NCBI RefSeq assembly: GCF_016793595.1
Contig: NZ_JAEULY010000002.1
Span: forward strand, 1 to 64,000
DNA: 64,000 nt
Reading direction: 5' to 3'
Source of the DNA: Phreatobacter sp.
GTDB taxonomy: Bacteria; Pseudomonadota; Alphaproteobacteria; Rhizobiales; Phreatobacteraceae
The notes under the pieces were generated by a model that was given only the letters and a program-made list of their open reading frames with translations, did not search any database and was not told the origin of the DNA. Below, piece by piece: positions 26,608 to 35,489 of the stretch. Position 1 is the stretch's first letter. Every line of letters begins with the position of its first letter. A program made the position numbers and the translations under genes.

Positions 26608-27597
26608 ATGACGGGCCATTCCCCCGACATCGCGGCACTGTCCGCCACCGGACTGCTGGCGCGGCTGGCATCGGGCAAGCTGGCCGTGCTGCTCGTTCTG
26701 GCCCTGCTCGTGGCCGTGCCGCCTCTCTTTTTTCCCTCCGGTTTCTACTACCGGGTCGGCGCCATCGTCTGGATCCTCGCCATCGCGACCATCGGGCTCA
26801 ATCTCCTGATGGGTTTTGCCGGGCAGGTCAGCCTCGGCCACGCCGGGTTCCTCGGCATCGGCGCCTACGCTGTCGCGCTGCTGCCGTCGCGATACGGAGT
26901 TCACGGCATTGTCGCCATGGTGATCGGCGCGGCGCTGTCCGCGCTCATCGCCTGGGTCGCCGGGCGGCCGATCCTGCGCCTGCGCGGCCATTATCTCGCG
27001 GTCGCCACGCTCGGCTTCGGCATCCTCATTTCCATGGTGCTGACCAACGAGCAATGGCTGACCGGCGGGCCGGACGGCATGCGCGTGCCGCGGCTCGTCC
27101 TGTTCGACTGGCCGGTGCGCGGGTCGGACACCTGGTACTGGATCGGCGGCGGGGCGATGCTGATCGCCGCCTGGCTGGCGCTGAACCTCGTCGACAGCCC
27201 GACGGGGAGGGCGCTGCGCGCGATCCACGATTCCGAGGTCGCGGCGCGTGTCGTCGGTGTCGATGTCGCCCGCTACAAGCTCGCCGCCTTCGTCATCTCG
27301 GCGGTCTATGCATCGATCGCGGGCAGCCTGCTCGCCTTCTTCGACGGCCATATCACGCCGGATACCGCGGGGTTCCTCCGCTCCGTCGAACTGGTGACGA
27401 TGGTGGTGATCGGCGGCATGGGCTCGGTTGTCGGCTCGGTTATCGGCACGCTGGTCATCGTGGTCCTGCCGCAGACGCTGACCTTCCTCTCCGACTACAA
27501 GCACATCATGGTCGGCGCCTTCATCATGCTGTTCATGATCTTCCTGCGTGCCGGCATCGTGCCGAGCCTCGTCGCCCTCGTCAGGAGGCGTGGATGA
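26608..27597 (+). CDS. Liv-type ABC transporter permease (LivM family)
   Basis: A 329-residue permease with GLNLLMGFAGQVSLGHAGF and the EAA-like loop LRAIHDSEVAARVVGVDVARYKL. The ATG follows the preceding stop by one base. Its stop overlaps the next start (ATGA), so translation is coupled. Confidence 0.93.
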   Translation: MTGHSPDIAALSATGLLARLASGKLAVLLVLALLVAVPPLFFPSGFYYRVGAIVWILAIATIGLNLLMGFAGQVSLGHAGFLGIGAYAVALLPSRYGVHGIVAMVIGAALSALIAWVAGRPILRLRGHYLAVATLGFGILISMVLTNEQWLTGGPDGMRVPRLVLFDWPVRGSDTWYWIGGGAMLIAAWLALNLVDSPTGRALRAIHDSEVAARVVGVDVARYKLAAFVISAVYASIAGSLLAFFDGHITPDTAGFLRSVELVTMVVIGGMGSVVGSVIGTLVIVVLPQTLTFLSDYKHIMVGAFIMLFMIFLRAGIVPSLVALVRRRG

Positions 27598-28379
27598 GCG
27601 TGATTCTGGAGGCGGAGAACCTCGGCATTTCCTTCGGCGGCGTGAAGGCCGTGGACGGCGTCTCGTTTCGCGCCGAGGCGGGGCGGATTCTCGCCATTAT
27701 CGGGCCGAATGGCGCCGGCAAGACGACGCTGTTCAACATGGTCTCGGGCGTTTATCTGCCGAAGGCGGGTGCCGTCAGGCTCGGCGGAGAGGACGTCGCC
27801 GGCATGGAGCCGCATGCCCTCGCGGCGCGCGGGCTCTCGCGCAGCTTCCAGAACCTGCAGATCTTCTTCCGCATGACGGCTGCCGAGAATGTCATGGTGG
27901 GCCGGCACCGCCACGAGGCGCGGGGAGTGCTCGCCCATCTGCTGGCCCTGCCTTCGGTGGCGCGGCAGAACCGCGCGACGCGGGCGAAGGCGCTGGAACT
28001 GCTGGATGTCGTGGGGCTGCGTGAGCAGGCCGACATACCGGCGGGATCGCTGCCCTATGGCGCGCTGAAGCGGCTGGAGATTGCGCGGGCGCTGGCCACG
28101 GAGCCGCGAGTCCTGCTCCTCGACGAACCGGCTGCCGGCTGCAATCCCGTCGAGACCGAGGAGCTCGACCAGGTCATCCAGCAGATCGCGCAATCCGGTG
28201 TCGCCGTGGTGCTGGTCGAGCACGACATGAAGCTGGTCATGAAGATCTCGAGCCGCATCCTCGTTCTCGATCACGGCAAGCCGCTGGCGGAAGGGACGCC
28301 AGCCGAGGTGCGGGCGCATCCGGACGTGATCCGCGCCTATCTCGGCAGCCATGGTGCGCGGGAGGCGGCCGGTGTCTGA
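27594..28379 (+). CDS. Liv-type ABC transporter ATPase (LivG family)
   Basis: A 261-residue ATPase with Walker A GPNGAGKTT, Q loop SFQNLQIF, the reduced signature LPYGALKRLEIARAL typical of LivG, Walker B VLLLDEPAAG and switch His in LVEHDM. It overlaps both neighbours by a few bases. Confidence 0.94.
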   Translation: MSVILEAENLGISFGGVKAVDGVSFRAEAGRILAIIGPNGAGKTTLFNMVSGVYLPKAGAVRLGGEDVAGMEPHALAARGLSRSFQNLQIFFRMTAAENVMVGRHRHEARGVLAHLLALPSVARQNRATRAKALELLDVVGLREQADIPAGSLPYGALKRLEIARALATEPRVLLLDEPAAGCNPVETEELDQVIQQIAQSGVAVVLVEHDMKLVMKISSRILVLDHGKPLAEGTPAEVRAHPDVIRAYLGSHGAREAAGV

Positions 28380-29085
28380 CGTGTTGCTGGCGGTGGAGAA
28401 CCTGCGCTCATCCTACGGGCGCATCGAGGCGCTGCACGGCGTGTCGCTCGAGGTGCGGCGCGGCGAGATCGTGACGCTCGTCGGCGGCAATGGCGCCGGC
28501 AAGACGACGCTGATGCGCGCGATATCGGGCGTGCAGCCGGTGACGGCGGGCGCGATCCGCTTCAAGGGCGAAGCGATCAGCCGGATCGATGCGCACAGGC
28601 GCGTGGCGCTCGGCATCGCGCAGGTGCCGGAGGGCCGGCAGATCTTCGCGCCGCTCTCGGTGGCTGACAATCTGAGGCTCGGCGCCTGGTCGCGGAAGGA
28701 CGAGGGTGTCGTCGCCGATATCGAGGACATCTATCGCCAGTTCCCGGTGCTGAAGGAGAAACGCGACCTTCAGGCCGGCGGCCTGTCCGGCGGCCAGCAG
28801 CAGATGCTGGCGCTCGGCCGCGCGTTGATGGCGAAGCCCGAACTGATCCTTCTCGACGAGCCGTCCATGGGCCTTGCGCCCATTCTGGTGGAGCAGATCT
28901 TCGAGGCCATCGCGGGCCTGAAGACGCGAGGCATCACGGTGCTGCTGGTCGAGCAGAACGCCATGCAGGCGCTCGCCATCGCCGACCGGGGCTATGTGAT
29001 CGAGACGGGCACGATCACGCATAGCGGGGAAGGGCGGGCACTGCTCGACGATCCGAAGGTGCGGGGGGCCTATCTGGGGGTGTGA
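28372..29085 (+). CDS. Liv-type ABC transporter ATPase (LivF family)
   Basis: A 237-residue ATPase with Walker A GGNGAGKTT, signature LSGGQQQMLALGRAL, Walker B LILLDEPSMG and LVEQN. The start is a GTG at 28372 with GGAGG six bases upstream, overlapping the LivG-type stop by 8 bases; an ATG at 28351 is less likely. It is the last gene of the importer operon and converges on the TonB receptor gene. Confidence 0.93.
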   Translation: MSDVLLAVENLRSSYGRIEALHGVSLEVRRGEIVTLVGGNGAGKTTLMRAISGVQPVTAGAIRFKGEAISRIDAHRRVALGIAQVPEGRQIFAPLSVADNLRLGAWSRKDEGVVADIEDIYRQFPVLKEKRDLQAGGLSGGQQQMLALGRALMAKPELILLDEPSMGLAPILVEQIFEAIAGLKTRGITVLLVEQNAMQALAIADRGYVIETGTITHSGEGRALLDDPKVRGAYLGV

Positions 29086-29152
29086 GAGGGAGTTTGGCCT
29101 CGCATCAGCGACGTGCGGTGCACGGCACAGAGCGCGGGCCGGCGCCCCTCCC

Positions 29153-31264
29153 CTAGAACCGCACCGTCGTGAAGAACCTGACGCTCCGGCCGGGCATCAG
29201 GACCTCGTCCTTCTTGAACGAGACGGCGTTGCGGATGTTCTCGTCGAGCAGGTTGCTGCCGACGAGCCCGAAGGTCACGTCCTTGGCACCGGAGCCCGGC
29301 CGCATCGCCATGCGGTAGCTGAGCTCGGCGTTGAGCAGGTTGTAGCCCGGCGTGCGTGTTTCCTCCGGCGCGGTCTCGTTCTGGCCGAAAGCATGGAGCA
29401 GCGTCACGCGGGCGAACCAGTTGGCGTCGCGCCAGTAGAGGCCGCCGCCCAGCCGGTGCGGCGGGATGCGCGGCACGTTCGAGCCGTCGGCGAAGCGGGC
29501 GCGCACGAAATCATACTGGCCCTCGACGCCGAACGTGCCGCCGGCGAACTCGCCGATATCGTACTGGCCGCGCAGTTCCGCCCCGTAGAAGGTGGCGTCC
29601 TGCTGGGCGAAGACGAGCTGGCGCAATTCGGTGCCGCCGCCCGTGCCGCAGCTGGCGAAATCGTCGTCGCAGGTGAGGCCGGTCAGGCGCTTGTAGATGA
29701 AGCCCGAGAACCGCGTGTAGTAGGCGGTGGCGTCGAGCCGGAACGGACCCTGCGCGCGGCGCAGGCCGACCTCGATGGTTTGCGCCGATTCCTTCGCGAG
29801 GTTCGGATTGCCGATCTCGAAAGTGCCGGACGCCTCGTGCGGACCTCTCGAGAACAGTTCCTGCGCGCGCGGCGCGCGCTGCACGTAGGAGCCGGTGACG
29901 CTGCCCACGAAGCCGAGCGGCAGGTTCTGCAGGATGCCGAGGCTGGCGCTGAAGGGCGTGAAGCTGCGGGTCGCCGCGAACTCGACCGGCGCGCCCGAGC
30001 CGCCGTCGAAATCGCCGGGGAAAGTGGAACCCGTGCCGCCGACGCGAACCTGTTCGACGCGCACCGAACCCTGAAGGCGCGTCGCCGGAGACAGGGCCAG
30101 CTCGTTGAACAGGAAGGCGGCGGCGCTGCGCGTCGCCGCCGGCGCAATCAGCCCGCCTGCCTCGCCGGAGGTGCCAAGATTCTGCCCGCCGAGCTGGACC
30201 CCGAAGACCGAGTTCCAGGTGCCGATGGATGTCGTCAGTGGCCGGAAGGCCGTCTCGACACGCGCCTCCACCTCCTGGTTGCGGAAGCGCGCGGCATTCT
30301 CGAACAGGCCGCCATGCAGGTGCTGCTCGTCGTGGCGATAGAGCGAGCCGCCGAGCCAGAAGCGGACATTGTCGACGACGGACCCGTCGAAGCGGATTTC
30401 TCCTTTCGATTGCAGGCGGGTCTGGATCATGTCGATCCGGACACCATGCGCGGCGGCTTCCGTGCCAGGAATGCCGTAGAGCGAGCGGAATTGAGATATG
30501 GCCGCGCCGATATAGCCCTGATCGAAGAAATAGGAGGCGCCGAACGAGCCGCCGAACGAATTGGCGAAGGAGTTCGCCTGCCGGCCGCGGGGGATCGCGT
30601 AGTCGCCGGCATTGCGGCCGAAGACGTCGGCCGACCACGCCCAGTTGCCGGAGGAACCGCGCATCTGCGCCGCGCCGTCGAGGCCACGATCGCCGGACGA
30701 GACACCACCGCGCACCATGCCGGAGACGATGCCGTCGGGGCCGAGGCGGGTCGGGATGCGCTCGTTGGTGACGTTGACGACGCCGCCGATGGCCTGCGAG
30801 CCGAAGCGCAGCGCGGCCGGACCACGGATGACCTCGATGCGCTCGGCGGCGAGCGGATCGATCGGCACGGCATGGTCCTCGGAGAGGTCCGAGACATCCT
30901 GTGCGCCGACGCCGTTCTCCTGAACGCGCACGCGCGCATTGTCGAGGCCGCGGATGATGGGCCGGCTCGCGGCGTTCGGCGCGAAGCCGGAACCGGTCAT
31001 GCCGGGCAATGTGAAAAGCTGGTCGCCGAGCGTGCGGCCGCCATTGCGCTGGATCTCGCCCTCGCCGACGACGGTGACAGGCACGAAGGCGCGGTCGATG
31101 ACGCGGAGCTGGCCTTCGGAGAGACCCGCGAGCGGAGCTGGCGGCGACACTCGACGTGCCTCGATGACGATCTCCGGCAGTTCCGTCTGGCCGCGTGCGG
31201 CGGGCGCGAGCGCCAGTGCCGCAAGACTTGCGGAGGACCAGATGGCGAGGGGCCGGATGCGCAT
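29153..31264 (-). CDS. TonB-dependent outer-membrane receptor, ZnuD-like (zinc uptake)
   Basis: A 703-residue outer-membrane receptor. A signal peptide of about 25 residues is followed by a plug (GRTLGDQLFTLPGMTGSGFAP, VIRGPAALRFGSQAIGGVVNV) and a 22-strand barrel ending in VRFFTTVRF, with a terminal Phe. The plug block DLSEDHAVPIDPLAAERIEVIRG and the barrel segment NAGDYAIPRGR are characteristic of the ZnuD branch, which imports zinc in Neisseria. A Zur-box-like palindrome lies 19 bp before the start codon, agreeing with a zinc role. Haem or another metal complex remains possible. Confidence 0.88.
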   Translation of the reverse strand: MRIRPLAIWSSASLAALALAPAARGQTELPEIVIEARRVSPPAPLAGLSEGQLRVIDRAFVPVTVVGEGEIQRNGGRTLGDQLFTLPGMTGSGFAPNAASRPIIRGLDNARVRVQENGVGAQDVSDLSEDHAVPIDPLAAERIEVIRGPAALRFGSQAIGGVVNVTNERIPTRLGPDGIVSGMVRGGVSSGDRGLDGAAQMRGSSGNWAWSADVFGRNAGDYAIPRGRQANSFANSFGGSFGASYFFDQGYIGAAISQFRSLYGIPGTEAAAHGVRIDMIQTRLQSKGEIRFDGSVVDNVRFWLGGSLYRHDEQHLHGGLFENAARFRNQEVEARVETAFRPLTTSIGTWNSVFGVQLGGQNLGTSGEAGGLIAPAATRSAAAFLFNELALSPATRLQGSVRVEQVRVGGTGSTFPGDFDGGSGAPVEFAATRSFTPFSASLGILQNLPLGFVGSVTGSYVQRAPRAQELFSRGPHEASGTFEIGNPNLAKESAQTIEVGLRRAQGPFRLDATAYYTRFSGFIYKRLTGLTCDDDFASCGTGGGTELRQLVFAQQDATFYGAELRGQYDIGEFAGGTFGVEGQYDFVRARFADGSNVPRIPPHRLGGGLYWRDANWFARVTLLHAFGQNETAPEETRTPGYNLLNAELSYRMAMRPGSGAKDVTFGLVGSNLLDENIRNAVSFKKDEVLMPGRSVRFFTTVRF

Positions 31265-31618
31265 GGCGTCGATGCTCGAATTTGTAATGTTACAACATTA
31301 CATAGAGCGCCGACGATGTACTCTGTCAAGCGGCGGACGGGGAACGCTCGGGATGGGTTGTGGAGCAATCCCGCCGGATCAGGGTTTGCAACGTTTGGTG
31401 TCCCTGGCGATCGCGGGCGCTACCGGGCGGAAGCATGCTGGATGACGGCATGGCGGGAAGCGGCGATCGGAAGCGCGATGCTTCACACCGATTGCCACGC
31501 AGAAATGCGGGCCGCGCCCGGAACCGACCGGCTGAAACAGGCGGGCGTCATATCAGCGGCAAGCAAACACAAGCCTGCGGCGCCGATGGCGGCGCGACCG
31601 ACGACAAGGATCCGAACC
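31265..31618. other. Intergenic region between the ZnuD-like gene and a small exported protein gene
   Basis: A 354-bp divergent region. It holds the Zur-box-like palindrome at 31283-31302 and an A/T-rich start. I see no convincing gene, terminator or repeat in the rest; open frames there look like chance products of high GC. Confidence 0.6.
31283..31302. promoter_or_regulatory. Zur-box-like palindrome before the ZnuD-like receptor
   Basis: TGTAATGTT-AC-AACATTACA is a perfect 9-bp inverted repeat with a 2-bp spacer, 19 bp upstream of the receptor start codon. Its sequence resembles the alphaproteobacterial Zur motif (of the type GTAATGTNATNACATTAC, recalled). It would place the receptor under zinc repression. 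Confidence 0.75.
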
Positions 31619-31987
31619 ATGACCACCGCCCGCCGTCGCAGCGTTCTTTTCGGCGCTCTCGCCGCAGCGACGCTGTTCTCCGCCAGCGCCAGGGCCCTGA
31701 CACCGCTGCCGCCGGTCACCCTGTTCAAGGTCGTCGGTCCGCGCGACGAGATCTTTATCGGCCTGCTGACGGCTGAGCTCGAAGCACTTGGCGGCGGCTC
31801 GCCGGCCGAGGCGATCTCCAAGAAGGTCGCGACCGATGGTCAGATGACGGTCTGGCAGTACTCCGTCCGCCGCGGCGACGGCGGGGTGCTGGTGATGGCG
31901 CCTGTCGCGAAGGTCGGTGTCTTCGCCGCCGGCGTCCTGCGCATCGAGCCCTACGCCACGTCCTATCAGGTCCTCACGCCGAACTGA
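31619..31987 (+). CDS. Small exported protein of unknown function
   Basis: A 122-residue protein with an export signal at residues 1-26 (TTARRRSVLFGALAAATLF..SARA). The double Arg before a hydrophobic run suggests Tat or Sec export. The mature part is about 96 residues and contains LPPVTLFKVVGPRDEIFIGL and ALRIEPYA-like segments. I do not recognise a named family. An AAGGA site lies about ten bases before the ATG. It is divergent from the ZnuD-like receptor gene, so it might share its zinc control, but the palindrome lies over 300 bp away. Confidence 0.65.
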   Translation: MTTARRRSVLFGALAAATLFSASARALTPLPPVTLFKVVGPRDEIFIGLLTAELEALGGGSPAEAISKKVATDGQMTVWQYSVRRGDGGVLVMAPVAKVGVFAAGVLRIEPYATSYQVLTPN

Positions 31988-32007
31988 GCGGCGCGAGGCC
32001 GGCGGAT

Positions 32008-33015
32008 CTAGCGATCCGCGACCTGAAAGCCCCGCCAGTAAGGGTCGCGGTCATCGACATAGATCGTGTTGAGGCCGGTCACCCGCGCCCAGCCCTCGAT
32101 GGACGGAATGATCGCATCGAGACCGCCGACCGTCGCGCGGCCCTCGATCCGGCCAGTAAACTGCGAGCCGATGATGGATTCATGGATGAAGGCCTCGCCC
32201 TCGGCCAGCCGGCCGGTGGCGGCGAGTTGCGCCATGCGGGCCGAGGTGCCCGTGCCGCAGGGCGAGCGGTCGATGGCCTTGTCGCCATAAAAGACCGCGT
32301 TGCGCGCCGAGCCGCCGTGGCGTGGCGCGCCGGTCCAGAGGAGATGGGTCAGACGATCCAGCGCCGGGTTCTCCGGATGTACGATCTGGTGGCGGGCATT
32401 GAAGGCGCTGCGCAGCAGGCCGGAGAAGCGGATCACCTCCGAAGGCTGCAGGTCGTCGAGGTCGGCATAGCCCGGCTGCGGCTCCACGATCGCGTAGAAA
32501 TTGCCGCCGTAGGCGACATCCACGGTCAATGTTCCCAGGCCCTCGATCGCCACCTCGTAGCCGCGCCCGAACAGGAACGATGGCACGTTGGTAAGGCGCA
32601 CGCTTTCGACATAGGGACCGTTCTGGACGTAGCGCGCCTCGACGAGGCCGGCCGGCGTATCGAGCATCAGGATGCCGGGCGTGCGCGGCGCGACGAGGCC
32701 ATGCTCGATGATGGTCGTGACCGTGCCGATGGTGCCGTGCCCGCACATGGGCAGGCAGCCGGACGTCTCGATGAACAGGATGCCGACATCGCAGTCGGGG
32801 CGGGTTGGCGGATAGAGGATCGAGCCTGACATCATGTCGTGGCCGCGCGGCTCGAACATCAAGCTGGTGCGGATCCAGTCGTGGCGCGCAAGGAAATCCT
32901 GCCGCCGCTCGAACATGGTGGCGCCGGCAAGCTGCGGGATCGAACCGCCGATGACCACGCGGACGGGATTGCCGCAGGTGTGGCCGTCAATGCAGGAAAA
33001 GGTGAATCGGGGCAT
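32008..33015 (-). CDS. Proline racemase family protein, probable 4-hydroxyproline 2-epimerase
   Basis: A 335-residue enzyme of the proline racemase fold. Both catalytic cysteines are present: Cys in PMCGHGT (about residue 90) and Cys in RSPCGTGTSARMA (about residue 251). This points to a racemase or epimerase and not the dehydratase branch, which has Thr at the first site. The neighbouring DapA-family gene and TRAP transporter favour trans-4-hydroxy-L-proline to cis-4-hydroxy-D-proline conversion. Starts at 33024 and 33075 are in frame; MPRFTFSCIDGHTCGNPVR fits the family start best. Confidence 0.85.
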   Translation of the reverse strand: MPRFTFSCIDGHTCGNPVRVVIGGSIPQLAGATMFERRQDFLARHDWIRTSLMFEPRGHDMMSGSILYPPTRPDCDVGILFIETSGCLPMCGHGTIGTVTTIIEHGLVAPRTPGILMLDTPAGLVEARYVQNGPYVESVRLTNVPSFLFGRGYEVAIEGLGTLTVDVAYGGNFYAIVEPQPGYADLDDLQPSEVIRFSGLLRSAFNARHQIVHPENPALDRLTHLLWTGAPRHGGSARNAVFYGDKAIDRSPCGTGTSARMAQLAATGRLAEGEAFIHESIIGSQFTGRIEGRATVGGLDAIIPSIEGWARVTGLNTIYVDDRDPYWRGFQVADR

Positions 33016-33083
33016 GGGGATCATATCCGACGCGCGAGGCCCCGTCGGTATGGGGCGCGCCGGAACGCGGCGCAACCATCCTG

Positions 33084-34301
33084 TCAGGCCGTCGCTCCGG
33101 TGACGGGGCTGCCGAGAGGGGAGACGCCATCCGACGGCACCAGTGGCGCAGCTTCTCCGGCGTCCTGCATCGAGGCCATGCGCACCGCCGAACGGCCCTC
33201 GGCCTTGGCCGCATAGAGCGCCTCGTCGGCGGCGGCGAGCAGCGAGGGGATGTCGGCGCCGTGCTGCGGCGCGCAGGCGATGCCGATGCTCACCCCGATG
33301 CGGCAGGCGCCGCCGTCCAGGTCGTAGAGCCCGGAAATGCGCGTCGAAAGCCGGCGTCCGAAGGCCAGTGCCTCCTCGGTCGTCAGGCTGTCCGCCAGCA
33401 CGACGAATTCGTCACCGCCAATGCGCGCCGTGACGTCGCCAGACCGCACCGACCGGTCGATGACCTCGGCAACCTGCTGCAGGATGCGGTCGCCGGCGGC
33501 ATGGCCGCGCGTGTCGTTGACCTGCTTGAATCCGTCGAGGTCGAGGTAGAACACGGCAAAGCCTGTCTGCCGCCGCCGCCCGAGCAGTGCCTGCATGCCG
33601 GTGACGAGGCGGCCGCGGTTGCCGAGGCCGGTCAGTTCGTCGTGCGAGGCGCGATGACGGTTCTCGTGCTCGGCGAGCATGGTGGAGACCAGCATCCGGT
33701 TCAGCTTGAAGGCCGCCATGGTCATGCTGAGGAGATACATCGGCACCAGCACGGCGATCAGCGTCATGACCGGTTCCCCGGACAGGATGGCGCCCGCGCT
33801 GGTCGGCAGCAGCGACAGCATCATCATGGCGGTGGCGATGCGGGGAGCGGCGAAATTGCGGAAGCACATGCCGCCGACCATGGCGACGGTCGGGACGGCA
33901 ACCAGCGTCGCGACGATCCAGTCGCCGGAGGTCATGGCGAAGAACACGCCGAAGCCGAGACTGCCGCCCCAGGCGAGTGCGAGCATGATGTTGAGGTTGG
34001 TGAAGGTTGGCTCGCCCCGCGGCGCGGCCCGCATGGAATGAACCAGAACCGCGAGACGCGAGACGCCGACCAGCAGTTCGATTCCGAGCCAGATGAGGAA
34101 GGCAGGGCGCGGGTCGTAGAAGGCGACGACGACCGGAGAAATCAGGGTTGCCAGCAGGCCGCCGAAGAAGACCGGAAGGCTGCCGAACATCTCGGCGATC
34201 AGGCGATGGCGGATCACGTCGGGCGTGCCGGCTGGTGCCCCCGCGAGCCAGCGCGTCAACCGCCATGTCGGGGGTGAGTATACGGCCTCGGCCGGCGGCA
34301 T
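33084..34301 (-). CDS. Membrane-bound diguanylate cyclase (GGDEF)
   Basis: A 405-residue protein with about six membrane helices in residues 40-215, then a GGDEF domain. The active site RIGGDEFVV is intact at about residue 296. An inhibitory RxxD site (RSGD) sits exactly five residues before it, so product inhibition is likely. The N-terminal membrane region is probably the sensor. It is inserted between the two enzymes of the likely hydroxyproline locus on the same strand. No EAL domain is present. Confidence 0.9.
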   Translation of the reverse strand: MPPAEAVYSPPTWRLTRWLAGAPAGTPDVIRHRLIAEMFGSLPVFFGGLLATLISPVVVAFYDPRPAFLIWLGIELLVGVSRLAVLVHSMRAAPRGEPTFTNLNIMLALAWGGSLGFGVFFAMTSGDWIVATLVAVPTVAMVGGMCFRNFAAPRIATAMMMLSLLPTSAGAILSGEPVMTLIAVLVPMYLLSMTMAAFKLNRMLVSTMLAEHENRHRASHDELTGLGNRGRLVTGMQALLGRRRQTGFAVFYLDLDGFKQVNDTRGHAAGDRILQQVAEVIDRSVRSGDVTARIGGDEFVVLADSLTTEEALAFGRRLSTRISGLYDLDGGACRIGVSIGIACAPQHGADIPSLLAAADEALYAAKAEGRSAVRMASMQDAGEAAPLVPSDGVSPLGSPVTGATA

Positions 34302-34445
34302 TCACGCGTCTCCGTTGGTTCGGAGGCAGACGTGGCACAGTGACAAATAACGGATGGTGAATCGGTGAAACGGCGCGCGATCGATGCCTAACGGCGAGAG
34401 AATCGCGCAAAATGGCTGCCGTAACGGCATTTCCATAGGGAACCC

Positions 34446-34473
34446 GCCCGCGAGCCATCGACGGCCCGCGGGC
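34446..34473 (-). terminator. GC-rich stem-loop downstream of the DapA-family gene
   Basis: Arms GCCCGCG and CGCGGGC pair perfectly, with an inner GCC/GGC pair. The structure lies 15 bp after the stop of the DapA-family gene. There is no U tract, so it may be a processing or stabilising hairpin instead of an intrinsic terminator. Confidence 0.4.
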
Positions 34474-34487
34474 GAGGAGATCGCCGA

Positions 34488-35417
34488 TCAGGCTGCGGCT
34501 TTCAGCCCCACCTCGGGGAGCTTGGGGCGAACCTTCAGCGCCTTCGCCATCATGGCCTCGACCTCGGCCTTTTCGTGCGGCAGCAGTTCGAGGCGCGGCG
34601 GACGGGTCCGCCAGGTGCCGCGGCCCATGATGTGCTCGCACAGCTTGATGCACTGGACGAGGTCCGGGCGGGCATCGAGATGCAGCAGCGGCATGAACCA
34701 TTCGTAGAGCGGCATGGCCTCGGCGTAGCGGCCAGCCTTGGCGAGACGGAACAGCGTCTCGCCCTCGCGCGGAAAGGCGTTGGACATGCCGGAGACCCAG
34801 CCAACGGCGCCCATGGCGACGCTCTCGACGATGACGTCGTCGAGGCCGGCGAACAGCACGAAACGGTCGCCGACCATATTGCGGGTGTCGATGAAGCGAC
34901 GGGTGTCGCCGGATGAGTCCTTGAAGCAGACGACGGTGTCGACATCGGCCAGCGACACGAGGATGTCGGGGGTCACGTCGTTCTTGTAGATCGGCGGGTT
35001 GTTGTACAGCATCACCGGCAGGTCGGTGGCGTTCGCGACCGAGCGGAAATGCTGCGCGGTTTCGTGCGGCTTGGACGAATAGACGAGCGCCGGCATGACC
35101 ATGATGCCGTCGAGGCCGACACGGGCGGCCTCCTTCGCCGTCTCGACCGCGAAGGCCGTGGTGAATTCGGCGATGCCGCAGAGCACCGGTACGCGGCCGG
35201 CGGCGACCGACTTCGCGGCCTCCATGATCTGGATCTTCTCCGAGCGTTCCAGCGAGGTGTTCTCGCCGACCGAACCGCAGATGATCAGGCCGGAAACGCC
35301 GTCGCGGATCAGGCCGTCCATGACTTTGGCGGTGGCGTCGATGTCGAGGGACAGGTCCTCGCGGAACTGCGTGGTCACGGCCGGGAAGACGCCTTCCCAG
35401 GAAATGCGGGGTGCCAT
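34488..35417 (-). CDS. DapA-family aldolase/deaminase, probable hydroxyproline-pathway deaminase
   Basis: A 309-residue TIM-barrel protein of the dihydrodipicolinate synthase / N-acetylneuraminate lyase superfamily. The Schiff-base Lys is in VCFKDSSGD (about residue 165) and the Tyr in VMLYNNPP. The GSVGENTSL loop takes the place of the DapA GTTGE loop. In hydroxyproline catabolism a member of this family deaminates 1-pyrroline-4-hydroxy-2-carboxylate to 2-oxoglutarate semialdehyde. The nearby epimerase and transporter favour that role. Other 2-oxo acid lyases cannot be excluded. Confidence 0.82.
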   Translation of the reverse strand: MAPRISWEGVFPAVTTQFREDLSLDIDATAKVMDGLIRDGVSGLIICGSVGENTSLERSEKIQIMEAAKSVAAGRVPVLCGIAEFTTAFAVETAKEAARVGLDGIMVMPALVYSSKPHETAQHFRSVANATDLPVMLYNNPPIYKNDVTPDILVSLADVDTVVCFKDSSGDTRRFIDTRNMVGDRFVLFAGLDDVIVESVAMGAVGWVSGMSNAFPREGETLFRLAKAGRYAEAMPLYEWFMPLLHLDARPDLVQCIKLCEHIMGRGTWRTRPPRLELLPHEKAEVEAMMAKALKVRPKLPEVGLKAAA

Positions 35418-35442
35418 TGAGGATTCTCCGAAGTGGCGGGCG

Positions 35443-35462
35443 GGGCCGGCGCGTGCCGGCCC
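35443..35462 (-). other. Perfect 8-bp stem-loop between the TRAP binding-protein gene and the DapA-family gene
   Basis: GGGCCGGC-GCGT-GCCGGCCC forms a perfect hairpin in the 72-bp gap. It has no U tract. Such hairpins after a binding-protein gene often stabilise its mRNA and let it be expressed above its neighbours. Confidence 0.5.
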
Positions 35463-35489
35463 ATCAGGATGTTCAGATGTGAAGGTAGG

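Noticed and set aside
29086..29152. Possible terminator between the importer operon and the TonB receptor gene
   Set aside because: Only short GGGAG/CTCCC arms could be found, with no T run, so I could not support it.
29393..31618. Long plus-strand frame opposite the ZnuD-like gene, in frame with the small exported protein
   Set aside because: The part opposite the receptor has no domain pattern. Only the last 123 codons, with their own start and signal peptide, look real.
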